Position numbers and translations under genes: made by a program
Notes under the pieces: model-generated
Told to the model about the DNA's origin: nothing
The model's database searches: none
What the model saw: only the letters and a program-made list of their open reading frames with translations
Shown here: in pieces, positions 35,039-43,078 of the stretch
How the letters are laid out: every line of letters begins with the position of its first letter
Position numbering within the stretch: the stretch's first letter is position 1
From: Paracoccaceae bacterium
Lineage (GTDB): Bacteria; Pseudomonadota; Alphaproteobacteria; Rhodobacterales; Rhodobacteraceae
NCBI GenBank assembly: GCA_024742405.1
Contig: JANSYP010000001.1
Location: 1,364,001 to 1,428,000, forward strand
Length of the DNA: 64,000 bases
Reading direction: 5' to 3'

Positions 35039-35572
35039 TCAAACTCCTACGTCCTCGGAGTCACCTTCTGTCACTTCGAAGGAGAGCCAGATGTCCGGTT
35101 GCGTCAGGTTCGTCACAAAGGCGATCGCGAACTGCAGACTGGCCATGAAGAGGCCCACGGGGATCACCGCGTAGACGATGTATACGGGCATCTGCAGCGC
35201 CGGGCTGAGCCGGTTCACGGCCTTGATCTCGGCGACATAGAGCACCGCCTGATACGCCAGAAACAACAGCAGAAGGCTGGTCGACAGCGTGATGAGGATC
35301 ATCACCGCCTTGCGCAGCCGCAGTGGAAAGGTGTCGTAGAGCGCCGTCATGCGGATGTTGCGCCCCTTGCGCACCGCATAGGCAAATCCGACAAAGGTCA
35401 CCGCGACGATGAGGAACTGGTTGAGCTCCTCGGAAAAAAACAGGCTTTTTCCAAAGGCATAGCGGCCGATCGCATTCGCCGTGGAGTTGATCATGATCAG
35501 CAGGATGCCCGCGATGACGACCGTTTGTTCGATGCGTTCCGTGACCTTGCTCAAGGCGTGCAGCAGTCTCAT
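35039..35572 (-). CDS. TRAP transporter small permease (DctQ)
   Basis: 177 residues with four membrane helices: VVIAGILLIMINSTANAIGR, SEELNQFLIVAVTFVGFAYAV, AVMILITLSTSLLLLFLAYQAVL and IVYAVIPVGLFMASLQFAI, and the family motif GRNIRM after helix 2. It pairs with the large permease. The 110-bp gap to the binding-protein gene upstream is larger than the gap to DctM, so expression may be stepped. Confidence 0.9.
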   Translation of the reverse strand: MRLLHALSKVTERIEQTVVIAGILLIMINSTANAIGRYAFGKSLFFSEELNQFLIVAVTFVGFAYAVRKGRNIRMTALYDTFPLRLRKAVMILITLSTSLLLLFLAYQAVLYVAEIKAVNRLSPALQMPVYIVYAVIPVGLFMASLQFAIAFVTNLTQPDIWLSFEVTEGDSEDVGV

Positions 35573-35682
35573 GGTTTTCTCCCCCCGGCCGCGGCGCGCC
35601 CTTTTCGGGTCTTTCGCGCGTCCGCAACAAAGAGAGGCGCGTCCCCGGAGACCGAGATCCGCGCCTTCCTTGCGATTGCAGA

Positions 35683-36735
35683 TTAATTCGATGCGTCCTG
35701 GACGTCCTGCCTCAGGCCTTCGACGATGCTCCGGGCGTTCTCGCGGGCCGCGGCTTTCTCGTCCTCGCCATAGGCATTCTCAACGACCGTGTAGAAGGTC
35801 TCGTGCAGCGATGCGCTGATCTCCTCGAACACCGCGCGCTCCTCGTCCGTCAGGACCACGATTTCCAGATCCGGGCGCTCTGCCTTGATCTTTTCCATGT
35901 TCGTCTCGTTGATCTCGAGCTGATAGAGATGGGCTGCCTCTTCGGCCGCGGCGATGGCGGTCTCGACCATCTGCTGCTGCTCGGCTGGAAGCTCCGAAAA
36001 CCACTCGCTGTTGGTCGATACGGTGCCGACATAGGGCAGCTGGCCCGGGAAGATCAGGTAGTCCTGCACCTCATGCCATTTGGCGTTGTAGATGAAGTAG
36101 ATGGGGTTCACCATGCCATCCACGGTCCGGAGCTGCAGCGCGCCGTAAACCTCGCCCCAGGAGAGCGGCGTGGGGTTGGCACCGAATGCCTTGAAGGTTT
36201 CCACCGGGATCGTCGAGGTGAAGGTCCGGATCTTGTGGCCCGCGAAATCCTCCGGGCTGCGGATCGGCTTGTTGGCGCCCCAGACCATATCTCCTTCGGA
36301 AATCATAGTGAGCAGCTTGAGGTTCACCTTTTCGAACTTGTCGCTCAGATTGTCGTAGATCGTGGGGCTGGTGGTGAGCACCTTGCGGATCACGTCGGTG
36401 TCGCTGCCCAGGACATAGGGCAGGTCGAGCACCTGCGCTTCGGGGACGTAGGATCCCAGATGGCCGGTGCCGACCGAGACGAACTGGATCGTGCCTTTCG
36501 AGGCAAGCTCGACAATGTCGTTCTCAGTCCCCAGTTGGCCGTAATAGAAGATCCGGACCTTGATGTCGCCGTCGGACTGTTCGCTGATGGAGTCCGCGAA
36601 GGCCTGGGCAAAGATGTCCTGAACGTCGCCCTTGTCCTCTTCGGAGGCGAATTTCCAGGTGTCGGCGGCAGCACCGCTCATCAGACCGGCGGCCAGAAGC
36701 ACAGGCCAGAGGAGTTTGCGGGTCACGTTGATCAT
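35683..36735 (-). CDS. TRAP transporter substrate-binding protein (DctP)
   Basis: 350 residues, periplasmic, with a signal peptide (LLWPVLLAAGLMSGAAA). The DctP fold is shown by DSISEQSDGDIKVRIFYYGQLG, IQFVSVGTGHLGSYVPEAQVLDLPYVL and GHKIRTFTSTIPVETFKAFGANPTPLSWGEVYGAL; the Arg in GHKIR is the usual ligand carboxylate anchor. So the substrate is probably a carboxylate or zwitterion. It is first in the transporter part, 24 bp after the ammonia-lyase-like gene. Confidence 0.92.
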   Translation of the reverse strand: MINVTRKLLWPVLLAAGLMSGAAADTWKFASEEDKGDVQDIFAQAFADSISEQSDGDIKVRIFYYGQLGTENDIVELASKGTIQFVSVGTGHLGSYVPEAQVLDLPYVLGSDTDVIRKVLTTSPTIYDNLSDKFEKVNLKLLTMISEGDMVWGANKPIRSPEDFAGHKIRTFTSTIPVETFKAFGANPTPLSWGEVYGALQLRTVDGMVNPIYFIYNAKWHEVQDYLIFPGQLPYVGTVSTNSEWFSELPAEQQQMVETAIAAAEEAAHLYQLEINETNMEKIKAERPDLEIVVLTDEERAVFEEISASLHETFYTVVENAYGEDEKAAARENARSIVEGLRQDVQDASN

Positions 36736-36759
36736 TGACGTTGTCCTATTGCAGCCCGC

Positions 36760-37806
36760 TCACGCGGGACCTTCTGAGATGATGACGAGCGGGCGGAGTG
36801 TCTTGTCGCCGGATCGGGACGGACGCTTCATCAGCGCCCCGAAACCGGCGGCTCCGGATGGCGTCGTATCGATGCCCAGCCCGGCCAGCGCTTCGGCGGC
36901 GGCGGTGCCTTCGGCGTCGGATATCGTGGCGTAGCGCACGTCGCACCGTTCGAGGACGTCCCAGGCCACGATGGACGGGTCCTTGCAATCGAGCCGGCCC
37001 ATGTTGCTTTCGGGCCCGTCGGCCCGGGTGGCGCGACCTGCGAGATGGCTGGCCCGCAAGCATTGCGCGGCCTCGGGCTCGACGACGATGAGTTCGGGCT
37101 GCACCGTCCAGTTGAGCCGGATCATGTGCGCCATTGCGGCGGCGAGCCCTCCGACGCCAGCCTGCAGGTAAACGTGGCTGGGCCAGGCGCCGGACGCTTC
37201 AAACGCCTCGCGCAATTCCTCGGCGATGACGCAATAGCCTTCCATGACCCATTTCGGGATCTCGGTGTATCCGGGCCAGGTCCCGTCTGCGAGCAGGGTC
37301 GCGCCGCTGATGTCGGCATCCGCGATGGCCGCCGCGACGCTCTCTTCGTAGACATCGCCCGACGCAACCACCTCTGCGCCAAGCGCGCGCAACCGGTCTG
37401 CAAAGCTCTCCGGTACGGTTTTGGCGATATGGATGCGCGCTCTGGCGCCCATCGCTTTGGCACCGGCGGCGACGCCGATGCCGTGATTTCCCGCGCTGGC
37501 GCAGACAAAGGTGAAGGCGGCGGCGAAGTCGCGGACATCGGCGTCCTGCATCCGCGCGGGCGTCAGCGTTCCGCCATGGTCGCGGTGCCAGGCGCTCTCG
37601 ATGATGCGGGCCGCGGCATAGGGCGCGCCAAGCGCCTTGAACGCGCCAAGGCCCATGCGGTTGGTTTCGTCCTTGGCCAGGACGGCATTCCCGTCCGGGG
37701 CGGTGATGTGATGCAGGGGCGAGACTGCATAGGCGTCCTGTGCCTGAAAAAAGCTCCGGGCACGGTCGAAGTCGGGGGCGAAGCCAAGATTGTCTGGATG
37801 TGTCAT
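36760..37806 (-). CDS. Diaminopropionate ammonia-lyase-like PLP enzyme
   Basis: 348 residues of the fold-type II PLP enzymes. PLP lysine is Lys57 in DETNRMGLGAFKALGAPYA, the motif of diaminopropionate ammonia-lyases and some threonine-dehydratase-like enzymes; phosphate-binding glycines in AGVGGLAAAMAH; CASAGNHGIGVA contacts the substrate. Reaction: elimination of ammonia from an amino acid, diaminopropionate being the family substrate. It leads the TRAP operon and faces an Lrp regulator across a 100-bp gap, so it likely acts on the imported compound or its product. Confidence 0.8.
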   Translation of the reverse strand: MTHPDNLGFAPDFDRARSFFQAQDAYAVSPLHHITAPDGNAVLAKDETNRMGLGAFKALGAPYAAARIIESAWHRDHGGTLTPARMQDADVRDFAAAFTFVCASAGNHGIGVAAGAKAMGARARIHIAKTVPESFADRLRALGAEVVASGDVYEESVAAAIADADISGATLLADGTWPGYTEIPKWVMEGYCVIAEELREAFEASGAWPSHVYLQAGVGGLAAAMAHMIRLNWTVQPELIVVEPEAAQCLRASHLAGRATRADGPESNMGRLDCKDPSIVAWDVLERCDVRYATISDAEGTAAAEALAGLGIDTTPSGAAGFGALMKRPSRSGDKTLRPLVIISEGPA

Positions 37807-37906
37807 GCAACGAAACTACAAACCCGCCACCCTTTCGAATTTTCGTTTTTCACCGTAATCTCGATGCAAATTCTCGTTTCCTGCGGCTCTGGCGGAGAAA
37901 AACCTC

Positions 37907-38371
37907 GTGAACCTGAAGCTCGACGACAAAGACCTCAGTATTCTGCGCAACCTGCAGATCGATTGCCGAATCGGGCTGGAGCGGTTGGCGGAGGAATGCG
38001 GCTTGTCGCTGCCGTCGGTGCAGAGGCGCCTGAAACGTCTGCGCGAGTCCAATCTCATCCACAGCGAAGTCGCGATCCTCAATCCCGAGCATTTCGATCT
38101 CAAGATGACCTTCGTCGTGCTTGTGGAACTCGACCGGGAATCGCTGCATCAGCTCGATCTCTTCCGCAAGCGTGCCAAGGCAGAGCCGCAGGTCCAGCAG
38201 TGTTACTATGTCACCGGCGAGGCGGATTTCATTCTGGTCTGCGCCGCCCAGGACATGGCCGACTTCGAGGCGCTGACGCACCGGCTGTTCTTTGAGAACT
38301 CGAATGTGCGGCGGTTCCGGACATCGGTGGTGATGGACCGCACGAAGGTCGGCCTGACGCTGCCGATCTGA
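37907..38371 (+). CDS. Lrp/AsnC-family regulator
   Basis: 154 residues: winged helix at the N-terminus (LDDKDLSILRNLQIDCRIGLERLAEECGLSLPSVQRRLKRLRESNLI) and the RAM ligand domain (FVVLVELDRESLHQLDLF, VQQCYYVTGEADFILVCAAQDM). Starts at GTG 37907 with GGAG 9 bases upstream. Divergent from the ammonia-lyase-like gene; the gap holds AT-rich TTTCGAATTTTCG-like stretches suitable for Lrp. Probably a local amino-acid sensor. Close paralogue of the next gene, and the two converge with 8 bp between their ends. Confidence 0.9.
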   Translation: MNLKLDDKDLSILRNLQIDCRIGLERLAEECGLSLPSVQRRLKRLRESNLIHSEVAILNPEHFDLKMTFVVLVELDRESLHQLDLFRKRAKAEPQVQQCYYVTGEADFILVCAAQDMADFEALTHRLFFENSNVRRFRTSVVMDRTKVGLTLPI

Positions 38372-38379
38372 CCCAAAGG

Positions 38380-38829
38380 CTACAGAACGTCGAGCGAGAC
38401 CTTGACCCGGTCCATCACGACGGAGGTGCCGAACCGGCTGATATTGGACTCGTCAAAGAAGTATTCCTGCGTGAAACGCTCGTACTCCGCGATGTCCGCG
38501 ACCAGCAGGATCAGCATGAAATCCGCCTCGCCGGTTGTGTAGTAGCATTGCTGGACGCAGGGCGCGTTGCGCATCTTGCGCTTGAAGTCGTCCAGATGCC
38601 GCCGGCTTTCGCGCTCCAGTGTGACCTCGGCGATCACAGTCATGGCGCGCCCCAGTTCCGCCGGGGCCAGCACGGCGATATCGCGCTCGATCACGCCTGT
38701 CTCTCTGAGCTTTTTCAGCCGTTTCTGCACCGCCGGCTGCGACAGGCCTATGGTCTGGCTGATCGCATCGGCGGTCAGGCGGGCGTCGCGCTGAACCAGG
38801 CGCAGGATTTCGAGGTCTTTCTCGTCCAT
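38380..38829 (-). CDS. Lrp/AsnC-family regulator, second copy
   Basis: 149 residues: MDEKDLEILRLVQRDARLTADAISQTIGLSQPAVQKRLKKLRETGVI, then the RAM domain with VQQCYYTTGEADFMLILLVADI and the shared ending SRFGTSVVMDRVKVSL. ATG at 38829 is chosen from the family N-terminus; an open frame reaches 38922. It is divergent from the M20 hydrolase gene, with an inverted repeat between them, and is likely its regulator. Similarity to the previous gene (for example CYYxTGEADF and RTSVVMDR) suggests an old duplication. Confidence 0.9.
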   Translation of the reverse strand: MDEKDLEILRLVQRDARLTADAISQTIGLSQPAVQKRLKKLRETGVIERDIAVLAPAELGRAMTVIAEVTLERESRRHLDDFKRKMRNAPCVQQCYYTTGEADFMLILLVADIAEYERFTQEYFFDESNISRFGTSVVMDRVKVSLDVL

Positions 38830-38830
38830 G

Positions 38831-38876
38831 ATCCGAAAATAATCGCTCTTACCTGGATATGCGACAAATTTCGGAT
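38831..38876. promoter_or_regulatory. Inverted repeat between the second Lrp gene and the M20 gene
   Basis: ATCCGAAA (38831-38838) and TTTCGGAT (38869-38876) are perfect complements 30 bp apart with AT-rich sequence between. Its place in the divergent promoter fits an Lrp-type operator. Confidence 0.4.
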
Positions 38877-38953
38877 CGTTTACGTGAGAAATATACGCCA
38901 ATCCGACGCGACTGCGCTGCACTCTGGCGCCGCGACTTCTTGGGATCGGCAGG

Positions 38954-40105
38954 ATGACTGAGTTCGAAACACGACTGACCGCGCTCCGGCACGATTTGCA
39001 CCGCCATCCCGAGCTCGGGTTTCAGGAGACACGGACCAAGAGGATCGTCGCCGAACACCTGCGCGCCCTGGGCATCGAAGTGTACGAGGGCGCGGGCGTC
39101 ATCGGCGTTCTGCGCGCGGGCACCGGCAACCGCGCCATCGGGCTGCGCGCCGACATGGACGCGTTGCCGATCACCGAGACATCCAGCCATGGCTACAGCT
39201 CCGAGATGGCGGGCGCGATGCATGCCTGCGGGCATGACGGCCATATGGTGATGCTGCTGGGCGCGGCCGAATGTCTGGCCGCCACAGAGGATTTCGACGG
39301 GACGGTGGTCTTTCTGTTCCAACCCAACGAAGAGCACGGGCTCGGCGCGCGCGCGATGATCGACGAGGGCGTGCTGGACCGGTTCCCGATTGAGGAGGTT
39401 TACGCGATCCACAACCTTCCCGGCGCTCCCTTGGGGCAGGTGTCGACCCGCGCGGGGATCATCTGCAACAGCGAGACCCTGTTCGAGATCGAGGTTCTGG
39501 GCCGGGGCGGGCATGCCTCGATGCCCGAAACCGGCGTCGATGCGATCACTGTCGGATCCGAGATCGTGCTGTCCTTGCAGACCGTTGTCGCGCGCAAACT
39601 GGCGCCCGGCTCCGGCGCTGTCCTGTCCGTGACGGAGTTCCTGACCGATGGGCAGCGCAATGTTCTGCCCGGCCGGGCGGTGCTCAGGGGCGACTTCCGC
39701 GCGCGCGCCCCGGAGGATCGCACGGGGATCGAGCGTTGCATGGGTCAGATCGCCCAGGGCGTCGCCGCGGCGCATGGCGTCGAGGCGCGCGTGTCGTTCG
39801 ACACCCAGTTCATCGAAACGCTCAACGCCCCGGTGCCGGTGGAGGCGGTCTATCGCGCTGCCGAGATCTCCGGTTGCCCGCTCTGGCGCGACCGTCCGCC
39901 GATGAGCTTTTCGGAGGATTTCGCGCATTTCGCGGCGTCGGTCTCCGGTTGCTTTCTTCTGCTCGGAAACGGGGAGGCGGGGGCGCATGCCCGCCCGCTG
40001 CACGCGTCCGACTATGATTTCAACGACGCGTTGCTCTCCATCGGCGCGGCGTTCTGGACAGCCCTGGTGCGCGACCGGCTGCCCCGCCGGGAGGATATCG
40101 CGTGA
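38954..40105 (+). CDS. M20-family amidohydrolase (hippurate hydrolase / N-acyl amino acid deacetylase type)
   Basis: 383 residues, metal-dependent, cytoplasmic. Motifs: RHDLHRHPELGFQE near the N-terminus, LRADMDALPI, MHACGHDGHMVMLLGAA (metal His), FLFQPNEEHGLGARAMI (catalytic and metal Glu), and GRGGHASMPETGVDAI of the dimerisation domain. These are typical of hippurate and N-acyl amino acid hydrolases. It overlaps the M24 gene (GTGA), so the two act together. Likely step: removal of an acyl group from the imported compound. Confidence 0.9.
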   Translation: MTEFETRLTALRHDLHRHPELGFQETRTKRIVAEHLRALGIEVYEGAGVIGVLRAGTGNRAIGLRADMDALPITETSSHGYSSEMAGAMHACGHDGHMVMLLGAAECLAATEDFDGTVVFLFQPNEEHGLGARAMIDEGVLDRFPIEEVYAIHNLPGAPLGQVSTRAGIICNSETLFEIEVLGRGGHASMPETGVDAITVGSEIVLSLQTVVARKLAPGSGAVLSVTEFLTDGQRNVLPGRAVLRGDFRARAPEDRTGIERCMGQIAQGVAAAHGVEARVSFDTQFIETLNAPVPVEAVYRAAEISGCPLWRDRPPMSFSEDFAHFAASVSGCFLLLGNGEAGAHARPLHASDYDFNDALLSIGAAFWTALVRDRLPRREDIA

Positions 40106-41268
40106 GACATTTGCCCGATCGCGGTTTTCCGCAAGCGGAGTACGGCGCCCGCACCGCCCGTGCTCAAACACGCATGGCGGAGGCCGGCATCGCCGCCCTG
40201 TTGCTGACGACCGAGCCGGAGGTGCGCTATTTCAGCGGCTTTCACACGCTCTTCTGGCAGAGCCCGACGCGCCCCTGGTTTCTGGTTGTTCCCGCCCAAG
40301 GGAAACCCATCGCGATCATCCCCGAAATCGGGGCTGACCTCATGCGTCGGACCTGGCTCGACGATATCCGCACCTGGGCCGCTCCCGCGCCCCGGGATGA
40401 CGGGGTGAGCCTGCTGACGGAGGCGCTGCAAGGGTATGCGGCGCGCGGCGACAGCATCGGGGTGATGAAGGGCCATGAAACGCATCTGCGCATGCCGCTG
40501 GCCGACTATGAACGCCTGATCGCGGGGCTTCAGGGTCTGCATATCGCGGACGCGACGCAGCTGATCCGCGGGTTGCGGATGGTGAAATCCGAGGCCGAGA
40601 TCGCCAAGATCGCGCATATCTGCGCCATCGGCTCCGCTTGTTTCGCGCGCGTGCCCGAGCTTGCCCGCGAGGGGCAACCGCTCGAAGAGCTGTTCCGCGC
40701 CTTCCGCCGCGAAGGGCTCGCGCAGGGTGCTGACGACGTGCCCTATCTGGTCGGCGGGGCCGCTCGGGGCGGTTATCGCGATGTGATCTCTCCGCCGACG
40801 CGACAGCCGCTTGCCCGTGGCGATATCCTGATGCTCGACACCGGCGCGACCTGGGACGGCTATTATTGCGATTTCGACCGCAACTGGGCGATTGGCGAGG
40901 CGGACGACCTGTCTCGCCACGCCTACGAGGTCCTCTACCGCGCCACCGAGGCCGGGATCGCCGCCGCAAGACCCGGCGCGACATGCCGCGATCTGTTTGC
41001 CGCGATGAATGCGGTGATCTCAAAAGACGGCAGCGGCGGCGGCGAAGTTGGCCGCCTGGGCCACGGTCTGGGGATGCAGCTTACGGAATGGCCGTCGCAC
41101 GCGCTGTGGGACGACACGGTCATTGCAGAGAACATGGTGCTCACGCTGGAACCCTCGATGGGCTACGGCGACGGACGGATCATGGTGCATGAAGAAGACA
41201 TCGTCGTGCGCGCATCCGGCGCGCAGCTCCTGACCGATCGGGCGGCCCCCGAACTTCCCGTTATCTGA
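40102..41268 (+). CDS. M24-family hydrolase (Xaa-Pro aminopeptidase / ectoine-hydrolase-like)
   Basis: 388 residues: creatinase-like N-terminal domain (to about 150) and the pita-bread catalytic domain. Dinuclear metal ligands are present: Asp and Asp in DTGATWDGYYCDFDR, His in LGHGLGMQLTEWPS, Glu in LTLEPSMGY and Glu in HEEDIVV. The family includes prolidases, creatinases and the ectoine hydrolase DoeA/EutD, but key stretches differ from the ectoine enzyme as I know it. Starts with GTG overlapping the M20 stop; 8 bp before the racemase-type gene. Confidence 0.88.
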   Translation: MRHLPDRGFPQAEYGARTARAQTRMAEAGIAALLLTTEPEVRYFSGFHTLFWQSPTRPWFLVVPAQGKPIAIIPEIGADLMRRTWLDDIRTWAAPAPRDDGVSLLTEALQGYAARGDSIGVMKGHETHLRMPLADYERLIAGLQGLHIADATQLIRGLRMVKSEAEIAKIAHICAIGSACFARVPELAREGQPLEELFRAFRREGLAQGADDVPYLVGGAARGGYRDVISPPTRQPLARGDILMLDTGATWDGYYCDFDRNWAIGEADDLSRHAYEVLYRATEAGIAAARPGATCRDLFAAMNAVISKDGSGGGEVGRLGHGLGMQLTEWPSHALWDDTVIAENMVLTLEPSMGYGDGRIMVHEEDIVVRASGAQLLTDRAAPELPVI

Positions 41269-41276
41269 GACCCTGC

Positions 41277-42023
41277 ATGAAACTGGACTTTCAAACTGAT
41301 GGCGGGATCGGCACCCGCGCCGCTCTGGGCGTTATCGTGCTGGAAACCGACGAAACGCTCGAGCATGAGTTTCGCCGCATGATGGCGGGGCCCGGCATTG
41401 CGGTCTATCACAGCCGTATCGCCATGGTGCCCGAGGTGCGCCCCGACACCCTGGCCCGGATGGAGCAGGATCTGCCTGCCTCGGCGCGGCTGCTGCCCCC
41501 AGCGCTGCGGTTTGATGCCATCGGCTTCGGCTGCACCTCCGCGTCCACGGTGATCGGCTCGGACAGGGTGGCACGTGCCATCAACTCGGTCTGCGCAGGC
41601 GCGCAGGTTACCGACCCGCTTGCCGCCATCATCGCGGCCTGCAGGGCGCTGGAGGCACGGCGGCTGGGCTTTGTGACGCCCTATGTCGCCGAGGTATCAG
41701 CGGCGATGCGGGGCAAGCTGGAAGATGCGGGATTTGAGGTTGCCGCATTCGGGTCTTTCGAAGAAGGCAATGACCGCGTGGTTGCGCGCATCACCGAAGC
41801 CGCGCTCGGCGCAGCCATCGAAACCGTGGCCGCCCGGCATCCCTGCGACGCGGTCGTCGTGTCCTGCACGAACCTGCGAAGCCTGGGGGTGATCGCCAAG
41901 GCCGAAGCCGCGATCGGCGTGCCGGTGATCTCCAGCAACCAGGCGCTTGCCTGGAACATGTTGCGGTTGGCCGGCGTCACCGATCCCCAGCCGGAGTTCG
42001 GGCGGCTGTTTGCACGCGCTTGA
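41277..42023 (+). CDS. Asp/Glu racemase superfamily protein (EutA / maleate-isomerase-like)
   Basis: 248 residues. Both catalytic cysteines of the maleate isomerase / Asp-Glu racemase superfamily are there: Cys86 in GFGCTSAS and Cys197 in VVSCTNLRSLG. Other family strands: LGVIVLETDETLEHEFRRMM, GIAVYHSRIAM, PVISSNQALAWNMLRLAG. The closest type I recall is EutA of the hydroxyectoine pathway. Likely an epimerase or isomerase on a small amino- or hydroxy-acid; third gene of the M20-M24 run. Confidence 0.85.
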   Translation: MKLDFQTDGGIGTRAALGVIVLETDETLEHEFRRMMAGPGIAVYHSRIAMVPEVRPDTLARMEQDLPASARLLPPALRFDAIGFGCTSASTVIGSDRVARAINSVCAGAQVTDPLAAIIAACRALEARRLGFVTPYVAEVSAAMRGKLEDAGFEVAAFGSFEEGNDRVVARITEAALGAAIETVAARHPCDAVVVSCTNLRSLGVIAKAEAAIGVPVISSNQALAWNMLRLAGVTDPQPEFGRLFARA

Positions 42024-42108
42024 ATTGGCAGACGCCATGCTGGAGGCCCCTTGCAAACGCGCTGGACCTGCCCATGCGCTGCGCAGGGCACCGGGACGGG
42101 CGTCCCGT

Positions 42109-42987
42109 TCAGGCGGCTTGCTCCGTGAGCAAGCTCCAGAACGCCTCGACGGCCGGACTGCGGTTCGGGATATCCTGGCGGATCTTGCGCAATTCGCGGC
42201 GGCACAACGGGTTCGTCGGCACAAAGAACTCGACCCCGACGGGTTGGCTTTTGACCGCATCGAACGGCAGAATGCTTGCCCCCAGCCCGCGGCGGACGAA
42301 CGACAGGATCGCGGTCGTGTTGCGCGCCGTGAGCGTGCTGGCGGTCAGAAGGCTCTGGACCGACGGATCCTCCACAAGACCGCAGAGCGGATTGGCGATG
42401 AGCGGTTCCTGCGCCAGCAGTCCCCAATCCGACGGCCCGCCCGCCGTCATATGGGCCTGGTGCACCGGCCCGTCTTCGGCGCAGACGATCCCGAGATCGT
42501 CGGTCAGGATCGCGGTGCCTTCGGAACTGTCGCCGGGACGCGCCGACAGGATGCCGATATCCGCCGCGTCGATCTGGACGCGGCGGCGTACGGCCGCGCT
42601 GTCGACGTCGCTGATCTCGATCCTAACATCGGGGCGCGAGGACCTAAACGCCTCGATCACCGTCGGCAAAAGCGAGACCGTCGCCGAAGGAACCACCGCA
42701 AGGCGGACAATCCCGGCCGTCGACAGCGCGTGGCGCCGGATCGCCTCGGCGCTGCGGTCGAAGACATCCGTCGCCCGGCGGCTTTCCTCCAACACGAGTT
42801 GTCCCAGCGGTGTCAGCCGGTTCTTGCGGTCGGTCTCGAAGAGGGCGGCGCCGACATGGTCCTCGAGCTGCGTCAGCATCATCGAGATCGCCGACGGCGT
42901 CCGGTCCAGCACCTGGGCGGCGGCGGACAAGGTCCCTTTCTCGGCCACGACGCGAAAGACCCTGAGCATTTCCAGTTTGAACGACAT
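42109..42987 (-). CDS. LysR-family transcriptional regulator
   Basis: 292 residues, intact. Helix-turn-helix at the N-terminus (LEMLRVFRVVAEKGTLSAAAQVLDRTPSAISMMLTQLEDHVGAALFETDRKNRLTPLG) and a substrate-binding domain (GIVRLAVVPSATVSLLPTVIEAF; QPLIANPLC-like loops). Divergent from the aldehyde dehydrogenase gene, with a LysR-type operator between, so it most likely controls the ALDH-M19-BCCT run. Confidence 0.92.
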   Translation of the reverse strand: MSFKLEMLRVFRVVAEKGTLSAAAQVLDRTPSAISMMLTQLEDHVGAALFETDRKNRLTPLGQLVLEESRRATDVFDRSAEAIRRHALSTAGIVRLAVVPSATVSLLPTVIEAFRSSRPDVRIEISDVDSAAVRRRVQIDAADIGILSARPGDSSEGTAILTDDLGIVCAEDGPVHQAHMTAGGPSDWGLLAQEPLIANPLCGLVEDPSVQSLLTASTLTARNTTAILSFVRRGLGASILPFDAVKSQPVGVEFFVPTNPLCRRELRKIRQDIPNRSPAVEAFWSLLTEQAA

Positions 42988-43000
42988 TCAGAAAACCTGA

Positions 43001-43017
43001 AATTAGCTTCACTAATT
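43001..43017. promoter_or_regulatory. LysR-type operator (AATTAG-N5-CTAATT)
   Basis: A perfect inverted repeat AATTAG-cttca-CTAATT in the 91-bp gap between the divergent LysR and ALDH genes, containing the T-N11-A pattern of LysR sites. Confidence 0.6.
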
Positions 43018-43078
43018 CGAGAGTGACTGAAGTTTCATCTGCCGTCTAGATGTCAATCCAGGACATCGGGAGACTGCT

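Noticed and set aside
33499-35148. 549-codon plus-strand frame opposite DctM/DctQ
   Set aside because: The product is an Arg/His/Asp/Gly-rich shadow of the TRAP permease genes, which are clear family members on the other strand.
40102-42023. Ectoine/hydroxyectoine degradation (DoeA/EutD and EutA)
   Set aside because: The EutA-like protein fits, but the M24 protein differs from the ectoine hydrolase I recall and no DoeB-type deacetylase or EutB/EutC pair is present, so the pathway name was not used.
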